Below, one piece after another: positions 1 through 8,250 of a stretch of 64,000 nt of DNA. The translations under genes were made by a program, and so were the position numbers. The notes under the pieces are model-generated. The model searched no databases, had not been told where the DNA came from, and saw only the letters and a list, made by a program, of their open reading frames with translations. Where the stretch lies: assembly GCF_021462285.1 (NCBI RefSeq), contig NZ_CP082787.1:4774001-4838000 (forward strand), given 5' to 3'. The first letter of the stretch is position 1. Each line of letters starts with the position of its first letter. This stretch comes from Serratia entomophila. GTDB taxonomy: Bacteria > Pseudomonadota > Gammaproteobacteria > Enterobacterales > Enterobacteriaceae.

Positions 1-56
1 TCTGGAACGTGGTTAACTGGGACGAAGCCGCCGCACGCTTCGCCGCGAAGAAGTAA
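1..56 (+). CDS. sodA: Mn-superoxide dismutase, 3' end only
   Basis: This is the last 17 codons of a gene that enters from the left, ending in TAA. The peptide includes WNVVNWDEAAARFAAKK, which matches the C-terminus of E. coli SodA as I recall it. SodA is the cytoplasmic manganese enzyme that converts superoxide to peroxide and oxygen. A classical terminator follows at once, and yiiM lies close downstream, as in the sodA-kdgT-yiiM order of E. coli. Metal ligands lie outside the window, so the identity rests on the C-terminal match and the context. Confidence 0.85.
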   Translation, partial: WNVVNWDEAAARFAAKK

Positions 57-75
57 TTCGCGCCATTCCCTGCAG

Positions 76-101
76 ATGCCCGCTGATGCGGGCATTTTTT
101 T
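76..101 (+). terminator. Rho-independent terminator of sodA
   Basis: A perfect 8-bp stem (ATGCCCGC / GCGGGCAT) closes a TGAT loop and is followed by a run of seven T. It lies 20 bases after the sodA stop codon. Confidence 0.9.
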
Positions 102-179
102 GCCCAAAATCCGCTAAAGTTTGACCGCCCTTTGCCGATGGTTTGTTCAATTGACGTTCGCCCGAAAAGGAAAAACATT

Positions 180-2108
180 ATGGCGGCATTGCAAACATTG
201 GCAGGAAAATTCACCCACCTCACCGTAGGTAAAAAGCTCGGCCTCGGCTTCTCGCTGATGCTGTTGCTGGCGATTATCATCGCCGGCACCGGGGCGCAGT
301 ACCTGCACATCATCGAGTCCCGCTCCGATCGCATCGACTTCAGCAACCGGCTGAACGACGAGATCAATCAGGCCAAATATAACCGCGCGATGTTCGGCCA
401 GACCTATAAGCCGGAATATCTGAAGAGCAACCGCGCCAACATCGAAAACGCCGTCAACCTGATCGGCCAGGGGCAAAACCTGGACTGGGACCCGCAGAGC
501 CGCAAAGATCTGCAGCGCCTGGTGACGCTGATCGGTGAATACCAGCAGCAGCAAAACGCCTTCGAGCAGGCGGTAACGGCAAAAGACGCGGTGCGCCAAA
601 GCTGGAACATGTCCGAGGTGCAGGCCAGCCTGAGCCAGGTCGAGCGCCAGCTCACCAACGGCGATCTGCAGCTGGCCTTTATCCAACTGAACCAAAAGCT
701 GACCCAGGTGCGCTACGGTGCGCGCGGCCTGCTGTTGAGCCTGAGCCCGGAGTCCGAGGCGCCGCTGATCGCCGCTATCGATGAGGCGCGCGACGCCGCC
801 GGCGCCCTGAGCCGCCGGGTCAGCGATGCGCAACGGCCCCAGCTGCAGCCGCTGCTGGCCGCACTCGACGATTACAAAAGCCGCATTGCCGCCTATCTGC
901 CGGCCTATCAGCAGGAACAGCAGATCAGCCGGCAACTGGGCGAGCGCGCCCAACAGATCGGCACGCTGGTCAACGCCTTTATGCAGGATGAGCTGGCGCA
1001 AACCCATAACGACATCAATCTGGCGCAGTTGCAGATGGGCGTCACCACCCTGATAGCCATCATCGCCGGGGTGCTGATCGCCTGGCGCATCACGCTGCAA
1101 ATCACCCGCCCGCTGCACAGCACCCTGGCGATGGCGGAACGCATCGCCAACGGCGACCTGCGCCAGGCACAGACCAGCGACCGCCGCGACGAACTGGGCC
1201 AGTTGCTCAACGCGGTGGCGGCAATGAGCCAAAACCTGCGCGACATGATTGAGAAGATCCAGATGGGGGTCAGCCAGGTGTCCACCGCCGCGGCGGAGAT
1301 CGCCGCCGGCAATACCGACCTGTCTTCACGCACCGAGCAACAGGCGGCCGCGGTGGAAGAAACCGCCGCCAGCATGGAGCAGCTGACCGCCACGGTGAAA
1401 CAGAACGCCGACAACGCCCACCACGCCAACCAGCTGGCTACCGACGCTTCACAGACCGCACAACAGGGCGGCACGCTGGTGGAGAACGTGGTCAGCACCA
1501 TGCGCGATATTTCCAGCAGTTCTCAGCGTATCGCCGAAATTACCACCCTGATCAACGGCATTGCCTTCCAGACCAACATTCTTGCGCTCAACGCCGCAGT
1601 GGAAGCGGCGCGCGCCGGCGAACAGGGGCGCGGTTTCTCGGTGGTGGCCAGCGAGGTGCGCAATCTGGCGCAGCGCAGCGCCCAGGCGGCCAAAGAGATT
1701 GAAGGGCTGATCGCCGAATCGGTCAGCCGGGTGCAGACCGGCACCGAGCTGGTGGAGAACACCGGCAGCACCATGGAACAGATTGTCCGTTCGGTCACCC
1801 ACGTGCGCGACATCATGGCCGAGATCGCCGCCGCCTCCGACGAGCAGACGCGCGGCATCGCCCAGATTGGCCAGGCGATCGTCGAAATGGACCATACCAC
1901 CCAGCAGAACGCCGCGCTGGTGGAAGAGTCCGCCGCGGCCGCCGATTCGCTGGAGGAACAGGCGGAAATGCTGCTGCAGAGCGTCTCGGTATTCCGCCTG
2001 GCGGAGCAGGCCGAACCGGCCGCCGCCCGGGCCATCGCGCCTAAGGCACCCACGGTTAAACAACCGGCCGCCAACCCGGCGACGGAAGATAACTGGACCA
2101 CCTTCTGA
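180..2108 (+). CDS. methyl-accepting chemotaxis protein
   Basis: Transmembrane chemoreceptor. From the N-terminus it shows a first membrane segment (about residues 20-40), a periplasmic helical sensor region of roughly 250 residues, a second membrane segment (TLIAIIAGVLIAW), a HAMP linker and a long cytoplasmic coiled coil. The conserved hairpin tip that binds CheA/CheW is clear (GIAFQTNILALNAAVEAARA). The protein ends in NWTTF, the NWETF-like pentapeptide that tethers CheR and CheB in high-abundance receptors. The ATG at 180 is chosen over the one at 132 because AAGGA lies about 9 bases before it. It sits where E. coli carries kdgT. The ligand cannot be read from the sequence. Confidence 0.93.
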   Translation: MAALQTLAGKFTHLTVGKKLGLGFSLMLLLAIIIAGTGAQYLHIIESRSDRIDFSNRLNDEINQAKYNRAMFGQTYKPEYLKSNRANIENAVNLIGQGQNLDWDPQSRKDLQRLVTLIGEYQQQQNAFEQAVTAKDAVRQSWNMSEVQASLSQVERQLTNGDLQLAFIQLNQKLTQVRYGARGLLLSLSPESEAPLIAAIDEARDAAGALSRRVSDAQRPQLQPLLAALDDYKSRIAAYLPAYQQEQQISRQLGERAQQIGTLVNAFMQDELAQTHNDINLAQLQMGVTTLIAIIAGVLIAWRITLQITRPLHSTLAMAERIANGDLRQAQTSDRRDELGQLLNAVAAMSQNLRDMIEKIQMGVSQVSTAAAEIAAGNTDLSSRTEQQAAAVEETAASMEQLTATVKQNADNAHHANQLATDASQTAQQGGTLVENVVSTMRDISSSSQRIAEITTLINGIAFQTNILALNAAVEAARAGEQGRGFSVVASEVRNLAQRSAQAAKEIEGLIAESVSRVQTGTELVENTGSTMEQIVRSVTHVRDIMAEIAAASDEQTRGIAQIGQAIVEMDHTTQQNAALVEESAAAADSLEEQAEMLLQSVSVFRLAEQAEPAAARAIAPKAPTVKQPAANPATEDNWTTF

Positions 2109-2115
2109 CGCCGCT

Positions 2116-2143
2116 CCCGCCCGGCGCGTTTCGGGCGGGTTAT
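2116..2143 (+). terminator. terminator after the chemoreceptor
   Basis: An 8-bp GC stem (CCCGCCCG / CGGGCGGG) with an 8-base loop is followed by TTATTCTGTT. It starts 8 bases after the stop codon. Confidence 0.75.
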
Positions 2144-2204
2144 TCTGTTCCTGCCGATCAACTCAGGCTATGCTGAACCTTCGACGCGAGACACGGAGGC
2201 GCAT

Positions 2205-2876
2205 ATGCATCACCCAGAGGTTTACATCGGCAGCATCCAACCCTACGCAGGCGGGCGCCCCAGCGCCATCGCCAAACGCCAGGTGGATGGCGCCGTCAGG
2301 CTGACGCCGCTCGGCCTGGAAGGCGACGAGCAGGCGGAGAAAAGCTACCACGGCGGGCCGGACCGCGCGCTGTGCCACTACCCGCGCGAGCACTACGCCC
2401 ACTGGCGCCGGCAGTTCCCGGCGCAGGCGGAGCTGTTCAGCGCGCCGGCCTTCGGCGAAAACCTCTCCACCGAGGGGCTGACCGAACGCAACGTGTTTAT
2501 GGGCGACATCTACCGCTGGGGCGAGGCGCTGATCCAGGTTACCCAGCCGCGCTCTCCGTGCTTCAAGCTCAACGACCATTTCGCCATCGACGACATTTCG
2601 GTGCTGATGCAGCAGAGCGGCCGCTGCGGCTGGCTGTACCGCGTGGTCTCCCCCGGCATGGTCAGCGGCGATCGCCCGCTGGAGCTGGCGGCGCGCACCA
2701 GTGACCTGTCGGTCGCCGACGCCATCGGCATCGCCTGGCATATGCCGTTCGATGAAGAGCAGTACCGCCGTCTGCTGGCGGTGGCCGGGCTGTCGGCCAG
2801 CTGGAGCAAAACCATGCTGACGCGCATCCGCGAAGGCCGCCTCGAAGACTTTAACCGCCGCCTGCTGGGGCGCTGA
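2205..2876 (+). CDS. yiiM: MOSC-domain protein YiiM
   Basis: 223 residues, essentially the length of E. coli YiiM. The MOSC (molybdenum cofactor sulfurase C-terminal) domain is recognisable from GLEGDEQAEKSYHGGPDRA and the PRSPCFKL segment, whose cysteine is the conserved MOSC cysteine. YiiM and its paralogue YcbX detoxify N-hydroxylated base analogues such as 6-hydroxylaminopurine in a molybdenum-cofactor-dependent way, according to E. coli work. An AcGGAGG ribosome site precedes the ATG. Linkage to sodA matches E. coli and supports the call. Confidence 0.92.
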   Translation: MHHPEVYIGSIQPYAGGRPSAIAKRQVDGAVRLTPLGLEGDEQAEKSYHGGPDRALCHYPREHYAHWRRQFPAQAELFSAPAFGENLSTEGLTERNVFMGDIYRWGEALIQVTQPRSPCFKLNDHFAIDDISVLMQQSGRCGWLYRVVSPGMVSGDRPLELAARTSDLSVADAIGIAWHMPFDEEQYRRLLAVAGLSASWSKTMLTRIREGRLEDFNRRLLGR

Positions 2877-2934
2877 AAAACACCGACCGGGTATAATACC
2901 GTTGTGCAACTTCTTTCAGGCAGGAGCAGAAGCT

Positions 2935-3714
2935 ATGAACACCCCTTCCCATTCGATTCATCACGCCGCCGCCGTGGGTTATCAGGCCAACGCCGACCGC
3001 TACGTGAAAGGCCGGCCGGACTATCCGCCGGAAATCGCCGTCTGGCTGCGTGAGGTCATCGGCCTGCACGCCGGCATGACGGTTATCGATCTCGGCGCCG
3101 GCACCGGCAAATTCACCCCGCGCCTGCTGGAAACCGGCGCGCAGGCGATCGCCGTTGAACCGGTGGCGCACATGCTGGAGAAGCTGTCGGCGGCGCTGCC
3201 GCAGGTGAAAACGCTGGCGGGCACCGCCGAATCCATCCCGCTGCCGGATGAGTCGGTCGATGCCGTAGTGTGCGCGCAGTCCTTCCACTGGTTCGCCACG
3301 CCGCAAGCGCTGACTGAGATCCAGCGCATTCTCAAGCCCGGCGGCAAGCTCGGCCTGGTGTGGAACATGCGCGATGCGCGCGTCGGCTGGGTACGTAAAC
3401 TGAATCAGATCGTCGACCGCCATGAAGGTGACGCGCCGCGTTTCTACACCGGCGAGTGGCGCAGGCTGTTTCCGTTCAAAGGGTTCGAACCGCTGCAGGA
3501 ACAGGTGTTTATGCTCGGCCACCAGGGGGCGGTGGAAGACGTGATCTACAATCGGGTGCGCTCCACCAGCTTTATCGCCGCGCTGCCGCAGCCGCAGCAG
3601 GAACAGGTGATCGAGCAGGTTCGCCGGCTGGTGGCGGAAGAAGAGGATTTGCGGGGCAAGGAAAACGTCACCGTGCCTTATCAGACCAAGGCGTACTTCA
3701 CCACCAAGCAATGA
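2935..3714 (+). CDS. class I SAM-dependent methyltransferase
   Basis: 259 residues. The SAM-binding motif I is plain (VIDLGAGTGKFT), followed by the acidic motif II (AVEP) and the QSFHWF motif common in UbiE/Methyltransf_11 proteins. The substrate is unknown. I take the ATG at 2935, preceded by CAGGAGC, rather than the upstream TTG at 2902. A TATAAT hexamer lies at 2892-2897, but I see no good -35 element. The gene converges with yibL across a GC hairpin. It could act on a small metabolite; nothing nearby points to one. Confidence 0.8.
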   Translation: MNTPSHSIHHAAAVGYQANADRYVKGRPDYPPEIAVWLREVIGLHAGMTVIDLGAGTGKFTPRLLETGAQAIAVEPVAHMLEKLSAALPQVKTLAGTAESIPLPDESVDAVVCAQSFHWFATPQALTEIQRILKPGGKLGLVWNMRDARVGWVRKLNQIVDRHEGDAPRFYTGEWRRLFPFKGFEPLQEQVFMLGHQGAVEDVIYNRVRSTSFIAALPQPQQEQVIEQVRRLVAEEEDLRGKENVTVPYQTKAYFTTKQ

Positions 3715-3718
3715 AACT

Positions 3719-3739
3719 CGGGCGCCGCACAGGCGCCCG
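3719..3739. terminator. hairpin between convergent genes
   Basis: A perfect 8-bp stem (CGGGCGCC / GGCGCCCG) around a 5-base loop lies between the methyltransferase and yibL stop codons. Neither strand has a strong T tract, so it may act as an mRNA 3'-end barrier rather than a full intrinsic terminator. Confidence 0.5.
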
Positions 3740-3745
3740 GGTGGA

Positions 3746-4108
3746 TCAGAAGGCTTTCTTGGCGTAGCCGGTGACCGCTTTCAGGCCCATTTCACGGCCC
3801 AGCGCGGTCATCGGGTGCACCACGATCAGGCCGCGCACGCTTTTCTTCAGCGAGCCCATGTCGGCCTGCTCTTTCTTGGTGATTTCACGGCTGAACGGCA
3901 GCTGGCTCAGCTTCTGCGCTTCCGCGCTCAGCTTCTCGACGCGCACGCCTTTCAGGCGCTCGATTTCCGCCGCCAGCTTCTCTTTCTCTTTGGTGTGCTG
4001 CGCGATCAGGTCAGGGTTGCCCTGCTGGATCACGGTGGCGTCTTTGTGGTTCAGTGCGTCCAGCAGGTCGCTAAGGCGCTTAATCTCTGCCTTTTCTTTC
4101 TCTTTCAT
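3746..4108 (-). CDS. yibL: ribosome-associated protein YibL (DUF2810)
   Basis: 120 residues, the same length as E. coli YibL. The C-terminal half is the conserved part: [10 protein letters not shown], then [20 protein letters not shown]. The N-terminal half is charged and helical, probably a short coiled coil. YibL was found associated with ribosomes in E. coli; its molecular role is unknown. In E. coli it lies beside mtlADR, and here it is separated from mtlR only by a MocR regulator and an exporter, which supports orthology. Confidence 0.93.
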   Translation of the reverse strand: MKEKEKAEIKRLSDLLDALNHKDATVIQQGNPDLIAQHTKEKEKLAAEIERLKGVRVEKLSAEAQKLSQLPFSREITKKEQADMGSLKKSVRGLIVVHPMTALGREMGLKAVTGYAKKAF

Positions 4109-4181
4109 GGTGTCTGGCCTGTTGTGCTCAATATGGCACGCTAATCAATGATGCCCACATTGTAGCAAAATGCGCGCGCCG

Positions 4182-5648
4182 TTACCCGTCTTGCGCAATG
4201 CCCGGCGGCAGGCCGCTCATCTCGCAGGCTTTGGCGCCGACGCGGGCCAAAGCCTGGGTATAGCGCGCATTGAACGGATAGCAGCAGGACAGCCGCAGCG
4301 CGTTGCGATAGCGGCCGCTGGGCGAATAGAGCGTGCCCGGCGTCAGGCAGATTTGCTCCTCCAGCAGCTGGTGAAACAGCGTCACGCTGTCGACCCCGGC
4401 CGGAAACTCCACCCAAAACACGAAGCCGCCGGCCGGCTGCGTCGCCCGGGTGCCGCGCGGGAAATGCTGCGCGATCAAGGCTCGCGCCTCGTCGACCTGT
4501 GCAGCATAGCGCTTGCGCAGGTTGCGCAAATGGTGATCGTAGCCGCCGCTTTCCAGGAAGGTGGCCAGCGTTTCCGACAGCAGCTGCGATTCGGACATCG
4601 ACGAAACCGCCTTCAGCTTGCGCAACGCCTCGTTAAAGCGGCCGCCGCTGATCCAGCCGATGCGAAAGTCCGGCGCCAGCGTCTTGGTGAAGCTGGAGCA
4701 GAACAGCACCCAGCCTTCGCGATCGAAAGACTTCACCGCCGGCGACAGCGCGGAACCGAACTGGATCTCGGCATACAGCCCATCTTCAATCAGCGGCACC
4801 TGATGATCGTTCATCAGCCGCGCCAGCCGTTTTTTCGCCGCCAGCGGCATGGTGCAACCCAGCGGGTTCTGCACCGTCGGCATCACAATCACCGCGTTCA
4901 GCCGCCGTTCGTTCAGCAGCAGCTCCAGCGCGTCCAGCGACAGCCCCAGCTGCGGATCGGTCGGAATTTCCAGCGCCTTCAGCCCCAGGCTGGCCAGCAG
5001 CGGCAGCAGGTAGAAATAGGTGGGCGACTCCAGGCCGATGCAGTCGCCCGGTTTGGTGGTCGCCCGCAGCGCCAGCTGCAGCGCTTCCATGCAGCCGTGG
5101 GTCAGGGTAATGTCCCCCGGCTCCAGCAGCATGCCCAGCGTCATCGCGCGGCGGGCTATTTGCTGGCGCAGCCGCAGGCTGCCGGGCGGCAGCGCGTATT
5201 GGCCGATCAGGTTGGGCTGCCGGCGCAGCTGCGAAGACAGCATGCGGCCCAGCTTGCCGCCGGGATAGAAATCGGCGGTCTGCGGGCAGGCGAGGGAAAT
5301 ATTGGTGAACGCCGGGTTCTGCTGGGCGGCGAACACGGTATCGATCAGCGCCAGCACGTCGTCCGCCGGCGGCTCGATGCGCCCGCTGGGCTGGCTGGTC
5401 ATTTTCAGCGCCGGCAGCGTGCTGCGCACGTAGAAACCCGACTGCGGCCGCGCCTCGATCAGCCCGCGGTCTTCCAGCGTGCGATAAGCCGCCACCACGG
5501 TGTTGATGCTGACGCTATGGGTCTGCGCGCAGCGCCGCACCGAGGGCAGGCGGCTGCCGGGCAGCAAGGTGCCGCGGCGGATGGCCTCCGCCAGCGTATC
5601 CGCCAGCTGCAGGTAGCGGGTTTCCGGTGTTTCATCGAGCAGGGTCAC
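4182..5648 (-). CDS. MocR-family (GntR + aminotransferase fold) transcriptional regulator
   Basis: About 488 residues. An N-terminal GntR winged helix (PGSRLPSVRRCAQ, then SVSINTVVAAYRTLEDRGLIEA) is joined to a class I aminotransferase-like domain. The expected PLP lysine is present in SSFTKTLAP, so the domain probably binds PLP as an effector sensor, as in PdxR and GabR. The GTG at 5648 is preferred because GGAGAG lies 5 bases upstream and no good site precedes the ATG at 5735. It is divergent from a LysE-type exporter gene, its likely target. Four CTGTnACC-like boxes lie around and between the two starts. The gene interrupts the E. coli-type mtlR-yibL neighbourhood. Confidence 0.88.
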   Translation of the reverse strand: MTLLDETPETRYLQLADTLAEAIRRGTLLPGSRLPSVRRCAQTHSVSINTVVAAYRTLEDRGLIEARPQSGFYVRSTLPALKMTSQPSGRIEPPADDVLALIDTVFAAQQNPAFTNISLACPQTADFYPGGKLGRMLSSQLRRQPNLIGQYALPPGSLRLRQQIARRAMTLGMLLEPGDITLTHGCMEALQLALRATTKPGDCIGLESPTYFYLLPLLASLGLKALEIPTDPQLGLSLDALELLLNERRLNAVIVMPTVQNPLGCTMPLAAKKRLARLMNDHQVPLIEDGLYAEIQFGSALSPAVKSFDREGWVLFCSSFTKTLAPDFRIGWISGGRFNEALRKLKAVSSMSESQLLSETLATFLESGGYDHHLRNLRKRYAAQVDEARALIAQHFPRGTRATQPAGGFVFWVEFPAGVDSVTLFHQLLEEQICLTPGTLYSPSGRYRNALRLSCCYPFNARYTQALARVGAKACEMSGLPPGIAQDG

Positions 5649-5731
5649 AGTTTCTCTCCAGGCAAGGGGTACAGTTTTAATTTCATGCAACTGTAACCAT
5701 GACAATAGCTGATTTTTGGTTCTGTCACCAT
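5643..5731. promoter_or_regulatory. candidate MocR operator boxes in the divergent promoter
   Basis: CTGTAACCAT (5691-5700) and CTGTCACCAT (5722-5731) are direct repeats 31 bp apart, about three helical turns. Two related boxes face the other way: CTGTACC (minus strand, 5668-5674) and CTGTGACC (minus strand, 5643-5650, covering the regulator's own GTG start). MocR regulators typically bind direct repeats plus an inverted copy. Binding by this regulator is inferred. Confidence 0.55.
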
Positions 5732-5787
5732 CCACTGCGACAGATTATGCTGACACCTTGTTATTCAGCCATTGCAAGGAACCCGTC

Positions 5788-6396
5788 ATGCTGGACTCCG
5801 CCTTTGTCAGTTACGTCACCGTGATGTCGATCACCCCCGGCCCCAACAACCTGCTGCTGGCCTCGTCCGGCGTCAACTTCGGCCTGCGCCGCACCCTGCC
5901 GATGCTGTTCGGCATCAGCCTCGGCTGCGCGGTGCAATTGGCGCTGACCACCAGCCTGCTGGCGTTGGTGCTAAGCTGGGCGGGATCGATACGCTTTCCG
6001 CTGGCGGTGGTGGGCTGCGCCTACCTATTGTGGCTGTCGTGGAAACTGTTCCGCGCGGGTTCGCCGGACGCCAAACAGCAGGCGCGGCCGATGCGGCTGC
6101 TCAATGGCGCGCTGTTCCAGGCGGTCAATCCCAAAGCCTGGCTGATGGCGATTAACGTGGCGATCCTGTTTACGCCGCGCGAAGGAGCTAGCCTGAGCCA
6201 TACGCTGATGACCATCGCCGCGTTCACCGCCCTGAACATCCCCTGCGTGCTGCTCTGGGCGATACTGGGCGACCGCCTGCGCGATGCGCTGCGGGTCGCC
6301 TGGAAACTGCGGTTGTTTAACGGCGTGATGTCGGGGCTGATGGCGGCAACCGCACTGTGGCTGCTGTTTGACGAATGGCGCGCGGCTGTTGCCTAA
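5788..6396 (+). CDS. LysE-type amino acid/metabolite exporter
   Basis: 202 residues with about six hydrophobic segments and the LysE/RhtB signature near the N-terminus (VMSITPGPNNLLLASSGVNFG). The family exports amino acids or related compounds from the cytoplasm. AAGGA lies 7 bases before the ATG at 5788, which beats the upstream ATG at 5716. It is transcribed away from the MocR regulator, a common pairing in which the regulator senses a PLP-reactive amine and switches the exporter on. Substrate unknown. Confidence 0.85.
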   Translation: MLDSAFVSYVTVMSITPGPNNLLLASSGVNFGLRRTLPMLFGISLGCAVQLALTTSLLALVLSWAGSIRFPLAVVGCAYLLWLSWKLFRAGSPDAKQQARPMRLLNGALFQAVNPKAWLMAINVAILFTPREGASLSHTLMTIAAFTALNIPCVLLWAILGDRLRDALRVAWKLRLFNGVMSGLMAATALWLLFDEWRAAVA

Positions 6397-7028
6397 CCGC
6401 GGCCAAGAGGGGACAGCCGGGAGGGCTGTTTGGCGCCGATGCCGGCGATCAAGTCGGTGACCGACAGCACCATGGTGGAACGCACCATCTGCTGATAACG
6501 CTGGCGCTGCATGGCGATCAGCGATTCATCCGCTTCGCCGGGCTGCAGGAAAGCAGGCGCCGGCGGCAGCGCGGCCACGCAGTGCAGCTCGCCGAACGGC
6601 CCGAGAATTTCGTCATCGACAAAGCGGTATTCCGTGCCGTCGTGGTTAAGCTCTTCACGCAACGCCATCAACAGCTCGGCATCTTCATATTCATGCCGTG
6701 AAATCACCCCCAGCCCGTACATCAGCTTCAGGCGCACCGACAGCTCACCCAGCGGCCCGGCGCCGGACAACAGCGGTTCGACGGCATATTTCACCGCGTA
6801 ATCATCCTTGCGGAATACCTGCACCACCAGCACATTGAGCGCTTCCGCCAGCAGCTCTACCGCCGCGATCAGGAAACTGCGCACCGTCTTGCCTGCGTTC
6901 AGCTTTTCCAGAACCTGGTTTTCAAATGCCTGTGCTTCTTCCATCGTCGCTTTTCGAATGGCGTGGGGAGGGCCGTCGATGCCGAACCCGGGTTGCAGGA
7001 GCGCAGCAGGCTGCGCTCGGGTGTTCAT
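6393..7028 (-). CDS. mtlR: mannitol operon repressor MtlR
   Basis: About 211 residues. It closely follows E. coli MtlR across FENQVLEKLNAGKTVRSFLI, QVFRKDDYAVKYAVEPLL and EDAELLMALREELNHDG, with a longer N-terminal extension. MtlR represses mannitol operon expression in E. coli but has no classical DNA-binding motif, and its mode of action is not settled. The start is one of two adjacent ATG codons (7031 or 7028) behind TAGGATCG, 7-10 bases after the mtlD stop, so it is translated from the mtlADR message. Its last bases overlap the exporter stop codon by 4 bp on the opposite strand. Confidence 0.92.
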   Translation of the reverse strand: MNTRAQPAALLQPGFGIDGPPHAIRKATMEEAQAFENQVLEKLNAGKTVRSFLIAAVELLAEALNVLVVQVFRKDDYAVKYAVEPLLSGAGPLGELSVRLKLMYGLGVISRHEYEDAELLMALREELNHDGTEYRFVDDEILGPFGELHCVAALPPAPAFLQPGEADESLIAMQRQRYQQMVRSTMVLSVTDLIAGIGAKQPSRLSPLGRG

Positions 7029-7038
7029 CATCACGATC

Positions 7039-8190
7039 CTACTTGTGCATGGCGTTATACACAGCAACGGCCTCTTCTACAACCTCGCTTTCCGCCGGCA
7101 GGCCGGAAATTTGCGCCAGCGCGGCTTTCGGCCCAAGCTGGTTCAACAGTTCCGCCAACTCCAGCGCCTGCGGATCCTGTTCGCTGCGATAGCGCATGGC
7201 GGCGGCGATGCCCTGGATCAGATTGGCGTGCGGCAGGCCGTATTCCAGCGTGCCCAGCAGCGGTTTGATCAGGCGGTCGCCGGCGCTCAGCTTGCGCAGC
7301 GGCTGACGCCCCACGCGCTCGACGTCGTCGTGCAGATAAGGGTTTTCAAAGCGGCTGAGGATCTTGTCGATGTAGGCGGCATGCTTGTCGGCGTCGAAGC
7401 CGTAGCGTTTGATCAGCACCGCGCCGCTCTCCTCCATCGCCCCTTTCACTACCCGACGGATCGCCGGGTCGAGAATGGCATCGCGGATGGTTGGCGCGCC
7501 GGCCAGCTGGCCGAGGTAAGCGGTGATGGCATGACCGGTGTTGAGGGTAAACAGCTTGCGCTCGACGAACGCCATCAGGTTGTCGGTCAGCTCCATGCCG
7601 GCGATGGCCGGCGGTTGGCCTTTGAACTGGGTCTGGTCGACGATCCACTCGCTGAAGGTTTCCACCGTGACTTCCAGCGGATCGCTGCCGCCCGTTTCCG
7701 CCGGCGGCACGATGCGGTCCACCGCCGAGTCGACGAAGCCGACGTGCTGCTCGACCCAGGCCTGCTCGTCCTGCGGCAGCGCGTCGAATACGTGCTGCTT
7801 CAGCTGGCTGGTGCCGCGCACCATGTTCTCGCAGGCGATGATGTTCAGCGGCTGCTCGTTACCCTGCTGGTGGCGTTTGATCAGCCCCTTGGCGATAGTG
7901 CCGGCGATTTTGCCGAGGATCTGCGGGCCGACGGCGGTGGTGACGATATCGGCTTCAGCGATCAGCGCCACCGCCTCTTCACTGCCGCTGTTGACCGCGC
8001 TGACGTTGTTGACGCTCTCCACCCGCGCCTGTTCGCCCACCACGTGCACCTGGTAGCTCTTGCGGCTGTTCAACTGATCCAACACCGCCTGGTTGACGTC
8101 GGCGAACGTCAGTTCGGCGTGCGCGTCCGCCAGCAGTTTGCCGATAAAACCACGGCCGATGTTCCCGGCGCCGAAATGTAATGCTTTCAT
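7039..8190 (-). CDS. mtlD: mannitol-1-phosphate 5-dehydrogenase
   Basis: 383 residues against 382 in E. coli. It oxidises mannitol-1-phosphate to fructose-6-phosphate with NAD+ in the cytoplasm. The N-terminal Rossmann motif is seen in [12 protein letters not shown], and the polyol dehydrogenase catalytic segment lies in the region [19 protein letters not shown], whose lysine is the family's active-site residue. It follows mtlA by about 60 bases containing a perfect hairpin, and mtlR by about 10 bases, forming the standard mtlADR operon. Confidence 0.97.
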   Translation of the reverse strand: MKALHFGAGNIGRGFIGKLLADAHAELTFADVNQAVLDQLNSRKSYQVHVVGEQARVESVNNVSAVNSGSEEAVALIAEADIVTTAVGPQILGKIAGTIAKGLIKRHQQGNEQPLNIIACENMVRGTSQLKQHVFDALPQDEQAWVEQHVGFVDSAVDRIVPPAETGGSDPLEVTVETFSEWIVDQTQFKGQPPAIAGMELTDNLMAFVERKLFTLNTGHAITAYLGQLAGAPTIRDAILDPAIRRVVKGAMEESGAVLIKRYGFDADKHAAYIDKILSRFENPYLHDDVERVGRQPLRKLSAGDRLIKPLLGTLEYGLPHANLIQGIAAAMRYRSEQDPQALELAELLNQLGPKAALAQISGLPAESEVVEEAVAVYNAMHK

Positions 8191-8211
8191 AACCCTACCT
8201 TCCTAATGTCG

Positions 8212-8235
8212 AAGGGTGCAGCAAGCTGCACCCTT
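8212..8235. repeat. perfect intra-operon palindrome between mtlA and mtlD
   Basis: An 11-bp perfect stem (AAGGGTGCAGC / GCTGCACCCTT) closes on just AA. There is no T tract. It closely resembles the palindrome at 57552-57575. It may protect the upstream mtlA message or reduce read-through into mtlD. Confidence 0.8.
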
Positions 8236-8250
8236 AAAATGATTCCGTTA

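Noticed and set aside
2892..2897. Perfect TATAAT before the methyltransferase gene
   Set aside because: No acceptable -35 hexamer at 16-18 bp, so I do not call a promoter.
4170..5696. 508-codon open frame opposite the MocR gene
   Set aside because: Antisense shadow rich in Gln/Arg/Ala; the MocR reading has clear domains on the other strand.
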